Assembly: GCF_017353415.1 (NCBI RefSeq)
Contig: NZ_JAFMPX010000002.1
Coordinates: 62,001 to 126,000 of the forward strand
Direction of reading: 5' to 3'
DNA: 64,000 bases
DNA from: Arthrobacter sp. E3
Lineage (GTDB): Bacteria > Actinomycetota > Actinomycetes > Actinomycetales > Micrococcaceae
Shown: positions 44,865 through 56,597 of the stretch, piece by piece
Layout: the number at the start of each line of letters is the position of its first letter
Numbering within the stretch: the first letter of the stretch is position 1
The notes under the pieces: generated by a model
Seen by the model: the letters and a program-made list of their open reading frames with translations, nothing else
Database searches by the model: none
Told to the model about the DNA's origin: nothing
Translations under genes and position numbers: made by a program

Positions 44865-46781
44865 TCAGCGGCGTTTCTTGCCAGGGGACAGGGCCCTCAG
44901 GGCGTTGAGGATGGCGGCCAAGTCCACGAACTCCTGGGAGAGGGCACCCGCTACAGCCGGAATCTTCCCGGTGGCGGCCACGATCATCAATCCCACGCTG
45001 AGGATGATGCCGATCCAGATGCTCTGGATGGCGATGCGGATGGTCCGACGACCCAGTCGCACGGCCTCTGCCACCTTGCCCAGGTCATCGTGGAGGATCA
45101 CTACGTCGGCAGACTCGCTGGCCGCCGTCGAGCCTTTGGCCCCCATGGCAATGCCAACGTCGGATGCGGCAAGCACAGGGGCGTCATTGACGCCGTCGCC
45201 CACCATCATCACTTGGCGCTGCGGCAGTTCATGGACAAGCCGCACTTTGTCCTCGGGCAAAAGCTCGGCCCACACCTGGGTGATGCCAACCTCTTTGGCG
45301 ATGAATTGGGCCGTGGCCTCGGCATCACCGGTGAGCATGACCATCTCGGAGACCCCCATCTCCCGCAAGGCCGCCAGTGTTGCGGGGGCCTCGGGGCGGA
45401 CGGGGTCGCGCATGATGAGCGTGCCTGCAAACTTTCCGTCCACACCGACATAGACGGCCATCTGACCGGCGACGATTTGCGTAGCCTGAACGCCTGCGGT
45501 CTCCTCAGCCACAAAAGACTGCTTGCCCACGAGTACCCGGCGGTCCGCGAAGAGTGCCGTGACACCGTGCGTGGCATGCTCGGTGGCGTTGTCGGTGGTT
45601 TTCAAGGACAGTCCACGGTCCAACGCCTCAGCCACAACAGCTGCGGCCAGCACGTGGGATGAGTACTGCTCAGCGGAGGCGGCCAGGGCTAGCAGTTCCA
45701 AAGGGTCAAGGGATGCGCTGCGGATCTCTTCCAGAGTGGGCTCGCCGCCGGTGAGTGTGCCCGTCTTGTCGAAGGCGGCGGTCTTCACCCGGGACAGCTG
45801 CTCCAGCGTGCCCGCACCCTTGACAATGATCCCGGCCTTGGCGGACTGACTCATACCGCCAAGGAATGCCACGGGTGCAGCGATCAGCAGGGGGCACGGT
45901 GTTGCCACCACCAGGACCTCGGCGAAGCGGGAAGGATCCCCACTGAGATACCAAGCTGCCGCGGCCAAGAGCAATGAAAATACTGTGAACGGGACAGCGT
46001 ATCTGTCTGCGAGCCGCACCACGGGAGCCCGGCTGCTGGACGCCTCGCGCACCAGGGCAATGATTCGGCTGTACTGGGAGTCCTCCTCCCTGGCTGTTGC
46101 CCGGATCCGGACGGCGGAGGGACCGTTGAGCACACCGCTTGGCACCGGGCTGCCGGTCTCGTGCTCTACCGGCAGGCTTTCACCGGTCAGTGCGGATTCG
46201 TCGAAAATGGCGGCGCCGGAGAGCAACAGCCCGTCAACCGGAACCACCTCCGACGGCCTGACCAAGAGAGTGTCGCCGATTTCGACGCTGTCGATGGGGA
46301 CCTCGGTGGTGCTGCCGTCTTCATTCTCCAGATGTGCTGTGCGCGGTGCCCGCTCCAGCAAGGAGGTGAGTTCCTTCGTGGCGCGGCCCGCTGCGTAATC
46401 TTCCAACGCTGCGCCACCGGTGAGCATCAGGACAACGATTAAAGAGGCAATGTATTCGCCCACGGACACGGTTGCCACGATGGCGGTGACGGCAAGGATG
46501 TCGATGCCCCAGTGCCCACGCATGATGTCCCGGACCATGCCGATCGATTGGTGGGCGGCCACGGCCAGGGCAAAGATGCTGGCCACCCAACGTGCCGCAG
46601 AGTCCGCGCCGGAAAGTAGCAAAATTGTCACTGCCAGGCCGACCAAAATGGTCAATGCGACCACGGGATAGCGCCGAAGAGCCAGAGACAGCAACGGCCT
46701 TGGAGGTGTGTCCCCGGCGAGGGGAGTTCCGTTATGGCCTACAGCAGGGGTGTCGACGGTGGGTGTGCGGGAGTCGTCCAT
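44865..46781 (-). CDS. P1B-type metal-transporting ATPase with TPC motif
   Basis: ATP-driven metal ion exporter in the cytoplasmic membrane. The 638-residue protein has the actuator loop LTGESLPV, the membrane metal motif TPC at residues 294-296, the phosphorylated D338 in DKTGTLTGG and the hinge MVGDGVNDAP. It has no N-terminal HMA domain and no Cys/His-rich tail. In the P1B classification TPC marks a less studied class, so the metal is uncertain. I chose ATG 46781; CAGAGT six bases upstream could be a leaderless -10 box. A TTG ten codons earlier opens the frame. Confidence 0.88.
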   Translation of the reverse strand: MDDSRTPTVDTPAVGHNGTPLAGDTPPRPLLSLALRRYPVVALTILVGLAVTILLLSGADSAARWVASIFALAVAAHQSIGMVRDIMRGHWGIDILAVTAIVATVSVGEYIASLIVVLMLTGGAALEDYAAGRATKELTSLLERAPRTAHLENEDGSTTEVPIDSVEIGDTLLVRPSEVVPVDGLLLSGAAIFDESALTGESLPVEHETGSPVPSGVLNGPSAVRIRATAREEDSQYSRIIALVREASSSRAPVVRLADRYAVPFTVFSLLLAAAAWYLSGDPSRFAEVLVVATPCPLLIAAPVAFLGGMSQSAKAGIIVKGAGTLEQLSRVKTAAFDKTGTLTGGEPTLEEIRSASLDPLELLALAASAEQYSSHVLAAAVVAEALDRGLSLKTTDNATEHATHGVTALFADRRVLVGKQSFVAEETAGVQATQIVAGQMAVYVGVDGKFAGTLIMRDPVRPEAPATLAALREMGVSEMVMLTGDAEATAQFIAKEVGITQVWAELLPEDKVRLVHELPQRQVMMVGDGVNDAPVLAASDVGIAMGAKGSTAASESADVVILHDDLGKVAEAVRLGRRTIRIAIQSIWIGIILSVGLMIVAATGKIPAVAGALSQEFVDLAAILNALRALSPGKKRR

Positions 46782-46853
46782 GCTCCTACTCTGCCCCAGG
46801 TAGGCTGCCAATCCCAGTGGGACGGCAGAACAGTGGCAAATGCGAAGATGCGC

Positions 46854-47852
46854 TCAGCGGCGGAAGGCGCTCCTTGAGCCCACGCTTCGCGCTGTTGCCG
46901 CAGCGTGGGCGGCCGAGTAGCGGGTGGGAGCGGGGCGCCGTCGTTGGACCAAGCGGTAGATCAAGAGCACTGCGGCTGCGGAGGCCACGATGCCTGCAAC
47001 GTTCAGGAAAAGCTGCAAAGCAGACCCTGCGGCACGGCCTTGTTCACCCAGCACCAATGCGACAGCCACGTAGCCCGCTGCGGGAACAGTCGTGACGGAA
47101 ATAAAAACCCCAACCAAGGCCGCAGACTTCTTTCCTATGAGGGAAAGCATGCCTGCCGCCCCAGCCAACACCGCCACGATGAAAGAGTAGGGCCCCGGGT
47201 GGTAGATGAATTCGGTGGCCTGATTGTTGTTGAGGACGTCAGCCGGACTAAACAGCCCCAACCCCTGTGATCCGGCTGTGGCCAGCGCCGTGAGCACCAT
47301 GGCTATGGGGAAGCCGATCAGAAGGGCCAATGCCGCCCGACGGGCGAGTTTCCACCGCCGGTCCACCACGGCCAAGGCCAGCCCTGCCAGTGGACCAAAT
47401 TCAGGACCCACCACCATGGCCCCGACGATCGCGACGGTGGAGTTGGTCACGATGCCTATCCCTGCCAGTTGCACGGCGATGACCAGAAAAGCCAGATAAC
47501 TCCAGGTCAACTTTGAATCAGAATTGGTGTCCTTCTCCACTTCGTCCCAGATGATGGCGTCGGCACCGTCCCCAGCCACCTCTTCTTCGGCCTTGTCCAG
47601 GCGGTCGGAAATCATGAGTTCGGGAGCTGTGACAGTGATGGAGCCCTGCTGGTCAATGTGGAGCTTGTGCAGCTTTTCCAACAGCAACTCCACGGATTCG
47701 CGCACAGCTTGCAATACGACGACGTCGCCTTCAGGGACCAGCGACGCGCCCTTCGAGCGTGAAATTTCCGAAACTCCAGGGTGGCTGCGGGCAATCTTGA
47801 CCACCTCATCCGCTGTGCTCGACGGGACAACAATGCGGATCTGCAACGCCAT
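46854..47852 (-). CDS. DUF389 membrane protein
   Basis: Membrane protein of the DUF389 family; no function is firmly assigned. The 332-residue product has a soluble N-terminal ferredoxin-like domain (residues 1-110, starting MALQIRIVVPSS) followed by about six to seven membrane helices with the conserved NSTVAIVGAMVVGPEFGPLAGLALA. The C-terminus is Arg/Ala rich. AAAGGA lies about eight bases before the ATG. It lies just upstream of the P-type ATPase on the same strand, 72 bases apart. Confidence 0.8.
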   Translation of the reverse strand: MALQIRIVVPSSTADEVVKIARSHPGVSEISRSKGASLVPEGDVVVLQAVRESVELLLEKLHKLHIDQQGSITVTAPELMISDRLDKAEEEVAGDGADAIIWDEVEKDTNSDSKLTWSYLAFLVIAVQLAGIGIVTNSTVAIVGAMVVGPEFGPLAGLALAVVDRRWKLARRAALALLIGFPIAMVLTALATAGSQGLGLFSPADVLNNNQATEFIYHPGPYSFIVAVLAGAAGMLSLIGKKSAALVGVFISVTTVPAAGYVAVALVLGEQGRAAGSALQLFLNVAGIVASAAAVLLIYRLVQRRRPAPTRYSAAHAAATARSVGSRSAFRR

Positions 47853-47925
47853 AGGAGTGTCCTTTTACTGTGCCGGTTGGTGCGCTTGATTCTATGGGAT
47901 GGCTGGTTCCCGGCGCCGCTGACTT

Positions 47926-47931
47926 TAGGGT
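47926..47931 (+). promoter_or_regulatory. Candidate -10 box of the acyltransferase gene
   Basis: TAGGGT would give a leader of about 80 bases containing GAGGAAA before the ATG at 48020. Confidence 0.3.
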
Positions 47932-48019
47932 GATGGTGTCGATCCGGTACCGTGGTGAGGGACTTCTGGCCGTTGCAACGGCAGTCAAACGGCTGTTGAA
48001 CCTGAGGAAAGTGCAGTTA

Positions 48020-51798
<3,779 letters not shown>

Positions 51799-51821
51799 CG
51801 GGGTTCTAAAAGCAGACAAAA

Positions 51822-51868
51822 AACGACGACGGCGACCCACCTTTCAAAGGTGGGTCGCCGTCGTCGTT
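51822..51868 (-). terminator. Terminator between guaB and the minus-strand WXG100 operon
   Basis: A perfect 22-bp stem (51822-51843 with 51847-51868, 3-base loop). The run of T's follows the stem only when read on the minus strand, so it is a full intrinsic terminator for the WXG100 operon and a stem only for guaB. Confidence 0.85.
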
Positions 51869-51898
51869 CGCCTAAGCAAGCTCTTGGCGGAGAGCCAT

Positions 51899-52540
51899 CT
51901 ACTGTGAAGGGGCCACATCCTGCTGGGCGGACAGCACTGTCTTGAGCTGGTCCATGGCCTCTGCGGCGGGGAAACTTTCCTCGGTGAATTCAGATTCAGA
52001 GCCGCTGCGCAGCACCCAGTCACCGGACTCCACCGCTGTCAGCTGGGCCACGATCGGCTCGGAATCGACGCGCAGGCGCCGGATCACTGCGGTGGCTGGC
52101 AGCCCTTCGGCTGCACCTGTGAGGTATTCGTTGCCCAAATGCAGGCCGAGTTCAAGCAGGGCAGGACCGGATTCGATCGGCTGGATTTCATGTACGCCAT
52201 AGGGGCTGATGCTCAGCAGGATGGCGCCAACATTGGAGCCAACGGCGAACAGCACATGGCTGCTGCTGGGTGTGGTCAAGGAGATTTCAAGCCACTCCTG
52301 AGCTTGGGAAAGGACAGAGCCAACCACGGCGCACTTGTCCAGGGGCACAATCTTCTCGCCCTGGGGTGTGGCGAGCCCGCGCACCATCAACGTTGTCAGC
52401 CCGGCATTGTGCAGAAGCTGGTTATCGCCGTGCTGATCAAGGCGCAGCAGGCCCAATGTCACGGCAGCCGATTCCGTGGGGGTCATGGAAAGCAAAGTCA
52501 AGAGTTCGTGGTCAGTCATGTGCAGTTCAGTGTCAGTCAT
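51899..52540 (-). CDS. EspG-like protein B, paralogue of 53744-54364
   Basis: Function unknown. The 213-residue soluble protein starts with a helix LHMTDHELLTLLSMTPTESAA and then alternates strands and helices (EWLEISLTTPSSSHVLFAVG, GAILLSISPYGVHEI). It is clearly homologous to the product of 53744-54364, sharing TDHELL.LL.M.PT, EWLE...TPSS.HV.F and GLPA.A. The outline (about 210 residues, helix-strand pattern, LTDxELL start, WXG100 neighbour) recalls EspG chaperones of type VII secretion, but I cannot confirm homology. It is the last gene of the operon, 77 bases behind the membrane-protein gene, before a strong terminator. Confidence 0.6.
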   Translation of the reverse strand: MTDTELHMTDHELLTLLSMTPTESAAVTLGLLRLDQHGDNQLLHNAGLTTLMVRGLATPQGEKIVPLDKCAVVGSVLSQAQEWLEISLTTPSSSHVLFAVGSNVGAILLSISPYGVHEIQPIESGPALLELGLHLGNEYLTGAAEGLPATAVIRRLRVDSEPIVAQLTAVESGDWVLRSGSESEFTEESFPAAEAMDQLKTVLSAQQDVAPSQ

Positions 52541-52617
52541 GGACTAAGCGTATCGGCCGAGGGGCCCCAGCCGAGCGAAGCGAGGTGTGGGGAGACACGA
52601 AAGCGGTATCGGCCGGA

Positions 52618-53265
52618 CTAGAGCGGGCCAAAGTTCCTGTTGCCGTGCGGATCGTGCCAAGTCATGGACAGGTTCTCCAGTTCGGCTCGTATCGTTGCGT
52701 GGCGGTCGATGTACCTGCGGAAGTCCCGGCGCGCATTTTCTGCTCGGTAGGCCGGGACAGCGAAGACGCTGACCGTGCCAACGACGATGAGCAGGCACAC
52801 GGCAATAAAGGAGAAAGCCGGCACCGGCCCCTGTGTCAGCCACCCGGAGATGGCGAAGGCCACGGGGAGGCCTACAGCAGCGGTAATGAGGATGGCGAGG
52901 TTGATTCCTGACGTGAATTTTTGTGGTGCGCGGGAGGCTGTAGGCCGTCGGGACTGCGGAATTTTTGGCAGTTTAATGGCCCGGACCAGTGCTCCGGTGG
53001 CCAACAAGGCGAGGCCGATCAGAATCAAGGACAGCCACAGGGCTATTGCACTTGTCATAGTGGCCAGGGAAAGGAGGCCGCCGCCGAGCAAGGCGATTCC
53101 CAGACCGGTAGCGGCGCCGGACAGGCCCCGCCACTGCCCGTGAATCCAGGCCATATCCCGCAGCGCGGAGGTGCTGGTCTCTGGCGCAGTGCGGGCCATG
53201 TCTGAATCAAGCCAGTAGGTGAGTGCGCGCCCGGGCAGGGGAGGGAACGGGTTTGAATAGCTCAT
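52618..53265 (-). CDS. Four-helix membrane protein of the WXG100 operon
   Basis: Unknown function. The 215-residue protein has a cytoplasmic N-terminus starting MSYSNPFPPLPGRAL, two adjacent hydrophobic helices (about residues 48-93), a basic loop (RRPTASRAPQKF), two more helices (about 120-170) and a charged C-terminal segment (ENARRDFRRYIDRH, about 172-215). I chose ATG 53265 because it overlaps the stop of the previous gene by four bases (ATGA); a much longer open frame upstream lies in other genes. Being encoded beside a WXG100 protein, it could be an accessory membrane factor or an immunity protein. Confidence 0.65.
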   Translation of the reverse strand: MSYSNPFPPLPGRALTYWLDSDMARTAPETSTSALRDMAWIHGQWRGLSGAATGLGIALLGGGLLSLATMTSAIALWLSLILIGLALLATGALVRAIKLPKIPQSRRPTASRAPQKFTSGINLAILITAAVGLPVAFAISGWLTQGPVPAFSFIAVCLLIVVGTVSVFAVPAYRAENARRDFRRYIDRHATIRAELENLSMTWHDPHGNRNFGPL

Positions 53266-53744
53266 GGGGCCTGTTCCTTTTGCGTTGGATGAATTTTGTG
53301 TGCTGCGAGCTTCTTGGCCCAAAGGACCAAGAAAGGATAAATGCTCAGCGGCACTGCGAAAATTATGGGGTCGACGCCAAATCGGGCCGTGACACCGGCT
53401 GCTGCAAAATACCAAAACAGCCCTGCCATTGCCCACATTACGGCAGCCACCACAATAAGAGCGGCGGACGGCGTCGGGCCAGCTGGGCCAACAGGTATGG
53501 CATTTGCGGCTGGACTGGTCGGAAGTCGGCGCATTTTGGCCAAGAGGGGGATCAACAGCACGGCAAAGACGCTCGCGCCAATGGCTGCAGGCACCCTTCG
53601 GGACGTTCCGGCCAGCTCTATGTTCAGCAGTGCCACGATCAAAAAAACAAGGGCGACGGCGGCCGTTGCCACCATGAGGGCGGCAACACGGCCCCTGATG
53701 GTTCCGCCAAACGGGGCCGAGGATGAAGCAGAGGCTGGCGGCAT
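53262..53744 (-). CDS. Small four-helix membrane protein of the WXG100 operon
   Basis: Unknown function. The 160-residue protein has four predicted helices at about residues 18-43, 53-70, 95-118 and 125-143, a Pro/Ala-rich loop between helices two and three, and a short basic C-terminus (KKLAAHKIHPTQKEQAP). Its ATG shares one base with the stop of the upstream gene (TAATG) and its stop overlaps the next ATG by four bases, so all three genes are translationally coupled. It is not obviously related to the other membrane protein of the operon. Confidence 0.65.
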   Translation of the reverse strand: MPPASASSSAPFGGTIRGRVAALMVATAAVALVFLIVALLNIELAGTSRRVPAAIGASVFAVLLIPLLAKMRRLPTSPAANAIPVGPAGPTPSAALIVVAAVMWAMAGLFWYFAAAGVTARFGVDPIIFAVPLSIYPFLVLWAKKLAAHKIHPTQKEQAP

Positions 53745-54364
53745 TAACGCGACAATGCTGCGCTGAGCCGTTCAAACGCGGCAGCGGCCGGGACGGTTTC
53801 TGTCTGTGCGGCGTCGCCGCTGCCGGAGAGCAGCGTCCACGTTTCCGACTCATCTCGTTTGAGATGAGCCGTCAGCGTAGTGCCCGAGGCGGGGTGGAAG
53901 GTGACCATTGCGGAGGCAGGAAGCCCGTCAGTGGCATCTTGGAGGTAGGCCTGTGAGAGCAGTACACCCAAACGGGGAAGCCCTTCGGCGGTGTCGACGG
54001 GACGCACCTGGTGCGCCCCTAGTCGGTTTAGGGACAGCAGGAGGGAACCATGCTCAGAGGCGGCAACGAACATGACGTGGTCTGAGCTGGGCGTCACGAA
54101 GGCGACCTCCAGCCACTCGGTGGCCGTTGTCAGGACCGCGGCCACCAGAGCGCCGCGTTCCACCGGGATAATGTCTTCGCCATTGGGTTCGGCCATGCCG
54201 CGGGCCAGCAGCGTAGTGACGCCGGCCCGTTCCAAGATATCGCGGTTCGCCACGGTTGACAGACGGAACAGGTCGCGTGTGGCCGCCGCGGCGTCGGTTG
54301 GATTCATGGCCAACAGTGCCAGGAGTTCGTGGTCGGTCAGCAAAAGCTCTGATTCGTCGGTCAT
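53744..54364 (-). CDS. EspG-like protein A, paralogue of 51899-52540
   Basis: Function unknown. The 206-residue soluble protein starts MTDESELLLTDHELLALLAM and shares its whole length with the product of 51899-52540. Conserved blocks are TDHELLALLAMNPTDAA, a VAAVLTTATEWLEVAF helix-strand, TPSSDHVMFVAA, SLLLSLNRLGAH and GLPASAM. Like that protein it resembles EspG-type secretion chaperones in outline only. It lies directly after the WXG100 gene (54 bases) and is coupled to the membrane-protein gene that follows. Having one copy at each end of the operon suggests two partners or a heterodimer. Confidence 0.62.
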   Translation of the reverse strand: MTDESELLLTDHELLALLAMNPTDAAAATRDLFRLSTVANRDILERAGVTTLLARGMAEPNGEDIIPVERGALVAAVLTTATEWLEVAFVTPSSDHVMFVAASEHGSLLLSLNRLGAHQVRPVDTAEGLPRLGVLLSQAYLQDATDGLPASAMVTFHPASGTTLTAHLKRDESETWTLLSGSGDAAQTETVPAAAAFERLSAALSR

Positions 54365-54418
54365 TGTTTCCTTATGGTTGAAATCATGGTGGGAGTTCGG
54401 TACCAGCAGTTATCAACT

Positions 54419-55336
54419 CTATCCACCAGATAGCCAGCCCCACGCTTTTTTGGCCACATTTGCGCTCTGTTCACCAATCCAGCCGGCGCCTTCGGCAGCT
54501 TTGCCGCCCACCCATTTAGCACCGTCGCCGACCATCTCGCTGGTGCTGTCGTAGCCCATGGAATTAGCCAGCATGCCCGCACCCGCCCACGCAATTCCGG
54601 CAACAGCGAAGGCGGGGCCCACCACTGGGATGAATGAGCCAGCGGCCAAAACGGTGGTGATTCCGCCGTCGAGCATCTGGTTCGTGTCGCCATTCATGAG
54701 CCCATCGGCAAATTGGGCACCTCCGCCAATGATGCTGAGTACTCCTGCGGCACGTCCCAGCATGGAGAGCCCGTTGAGCAGTTGGGTTCCCTTGGCGTAT
54801 TGTCCCAGTTGACCGGTCCGGGCGGAAAGCAGGGCCCACGATGATTCACGCAGCACCCCGGCCTGAACAAGTTTGCCCAGCACGACGTCGGCGAAGGTGC
54901 CACTGATCGAGGCGAGAAGATTGGCGCTTTGGTAGACGGAGTTTGAGCTGGCGTCCACCAGATCATCCAGTGACAAGTTGGCACCAGCATCGCCGCCCGG
55001 CCAGGCCGGAAGGCGGTCGCCGGGGCCGGCAGGCAGTTGGCTTCCGGTCCCAGGACCAAAACCGCCGGCCGCACTGGCTTGGACTTGCTCGTCCGCCTGA
55101 TTTCGCAAAATGGTGGAGTACTGGGCCAGTACGTCGCCGGTGGAGTGCAGCTTCGACCGCATGCCGTTGTGCCACTGGCTGCGGAACCTGTCGCTGTCGG
55201 TGCCGGACCAACGTGCACCGGTGATGACACTGTTCAGTGATGTGGACAGCTGCTTGAGTGTGCTGCCCGAGGTCTCCATGGTTTTGGCCAACTCGCGCAA
55301 TTGTTCGGGGTCTGCGCCGATCATGCCATCCGTCAT
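54419..55336 (-). CDS. WXG100 protein with hydrophobic C-terminal domain
   Basis: Putative type VII secretion substrate. The first 90 residues form a WXG100 helical hairpin (ADPEQLRELAKTMETSGS helix, turn with W43-S44-G45, then a second helix with W55 and Y73). A Gly/Pro-rich linker (about 90-118) leads to a C-terminal domain rich in Gly and Ala with a long hydrophobic stretch (SFIPVVGPAFAVAGIAWAG, about 235-260) that could insert into membranes. The last residues are KKAWGWLSGG. It is the first gene of the operon and has AGGAC before the ATG. No ESX machinery is nearby. Confidence 0.78.
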   Translation of the reverse strand: MTDGMIGADPEQLRELAKTMETSGSTLKQLSTSLNSVITGARWSGTDSDRFRSQWHNGMRSKLHSTGDVLAQYSTILRNQADEQVQASAAGGFGPGTGSQLPAGPGDRLPAWPGGDAGANLSLDDLVDASSNSVYQSANLLASISGTFADVVLGKLVQAGVLRESSWALLSARTGQLGQYAKGTQLLNGLSMLGRAAGVLSIIGGGAQFADGLMNGDTNQMLDGGITTVLAAGSFIPVVGPAFAVAGIAWAGAGMLANSMGYDSTSEMVGDGAKWVGGKAAEGAGWIGEQSANVAKKAWGWLSGG

Positions 55337-55396
55337 GGAAAGTCCTGTCCTTGGATAAAGTGCGCCGTCATTGGGCCAGTGCTGCTTGTCCGTTTC

Positions 55397-55402
55397 ACCC
55401 TA
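55397..55402 (-). promoter_or_regulatory. Candidate -10 box of the WXG100 operon
   Basis: TAGGGT on the minus strand, with a weak TGTCCG 17 bases upstream, would give a leader of about 54 bases. Confidence 0.35.
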
Positions 55403-55456
55403 TTCCACGAAGTGCCCATCGGACATGGGGAGAACTCACCACCGCGCCCGTCCCGC

Positions 55457-55462
55457 TACAAT
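55457..55462 (+). promoter_or_regulatory. Leaderless-type -10 box of the BtrH-like gene
   Basis: TACAAT ends six bases before the ATG at 55469, a good match to consensus, and fixes this start against the longer open frame from 55301. Confidence 0.6.
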
Positions 55463-55468
55463 CAACAA

Positions 55469-56563
55469 ATGCCTGCCGACTACAATCCCCGCACCGACTA
55501 CTCGCATTGGGACTGCGGTTTATGGAACCGCGTCCTGGCCGCGTCGCGCGTGCGGAACCCGTTCACAGAAGAGCCTTTCAGCGAAGTGGCACTGGCGGGT
55601 CTGGGTGGGGGCATCGGCTTCATGATCTTCACTTTTGAGTACACGGACACCACCACCGCCTCTGTGGTGACACGCTTTCATCCAGGGCCGTACACCGAGA
55701 ACTTGCTGCGCCGTTGCGGGGCCAACATCAATATTCAGCAAACCGGAAGCGCGCCCCTGGCCCAGTCGAGACTGGACGCTGCGTTGGAAACCGGGGTGCC
55801 CGCCGTCGTGCGGGTGGTGCACGGAACACTCCCGTGGGTGCCGGCAGATCCGCTCGCGGACATGGATTCCGTGGATGTAGCGGTGGTAGCCCGGGACGGT
55901 GAAGACTACCTCGTGGACGACGGCGGTGGGCGCCTTGAGCGGATCAGTGTCCCAGCGCTGGCTGCAGCGCGCGCCTCACGCAAAGCCGACAAACACTGGC
56001 AGGCCCATGTGGCAGGCGGCGGCGGGGAGGCGTTGAACGCGGAGGTGCTGCGCCACGCTATGGCTGAGACAGCGCAGGAACTTTTGTCGCAGCAGGCCCC
56101 ACCTGGGGTTCCGCCCAGCTACGCGAAAAACTTCGGCATCGTAGGTATGCAGTCGTGGGCACAGCGGCTCCGCGACACCTCCACACGGCAAGGCTGGTCG
56201 CGGATCTTCGGTGATCCGCAGCGCGCAGTGGAGGGCCTGGGCATGTTGCACGGGCTGCTGACTGGAAAGCGGTTTAGCGGGCCCGGTGCGTTGCGGCCGT
56301 TGTATGCGCAATTCCTGCGCGAGGTGGCGCGGTACGGGCAGGGGAGTTCCGGCGTCGAACTTTCCGGGGTGAACCTGGAAAAACTAACGGACGCGGCTGA
56401 ACATTACGATCTCCTGGGGGAGCAGTGGGAGGAGCTAGTTGCGTCGATTGGGGCTGCTGGAGAAACGAGCTTTACGCCCATGGCGGCGCAAGTCGAGGCG
56501 ATAGCAGAACGGGAAACCGCGGCCGCGCTGGCCCTGCAATCAGCCGTGCGCGAAGCATTTTGA
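55469..56563 (+). CDS. BtrH N-terminal domain / DUF4872 protein
   Basis: The 364-residue protein resembles the BtrH_N plus DUF4872 family: a papain-like fold whose founding member BtrH moves an acyl group from a carrier protein in butirosin synthesis. C16 in YSHWDCGLWN is in the nucleophile position and FSEVALAGLGGGIGF is the typical glycine-rich block. The usual His of the GHAVVV motif is missing (DSVDVAVVARDGEDY, about 133-147), so catalysis is doubtful. It is divergent from the WXG100 operon and ends 34 bases before guaB3. Confidence 0.7.
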   Translation: MPADYNPRTDYSHWDCGLWNRVLAASRVRNPFTEEPFSEVALAGLGGGIGFMIFTFEYTDTTTASVVTRFHPGPYTENLLRRCGANINIQQTGSAPLAQSRLDAALETGVPAVVRVVHGTLPWVPADPLADMDSVDVAVVARDGEDYLVDDGGGRLERISVPALAAARASRKADKHWQAHVAGGGGEALNAEVLRHAMAETAQELLSQQAPPGVPPSYAKNFGIVGMQSWAQRLRDTSTRQGWSRIFGDPQRAVEGLGMLHGLLTGKRFSGPGALRPLYAQFLREVARYGQGSSGVELSGVNLEKLTDAAEHYDLLGEQWEELVASIGAAGETSFTPMAAQVEAIAERETAAALALQSAVREAF

Positions 56564-56584
56564 AGCCCGGGGCCCTCGCTGAGA

Positions 56585-56590
56585 TAGGCT
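56585..56590 (+). promoter_or_regulatory. Leaderless-type -10 box of guaB3
   Basis: TAGGCT ends seven bases before the GTG at 56598; no ribosome site is seen. Confidence 0.5.
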
Positions 56591-56597
56591 AGGGGGC

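Noticed and set aside
55301-55468. Longer start of the BtrH-like protein, 56 codons upstream
   Set aside because: That stretch contains the promoter boxes for both divergent genes, including TACAAT six bases before ATG 55469.
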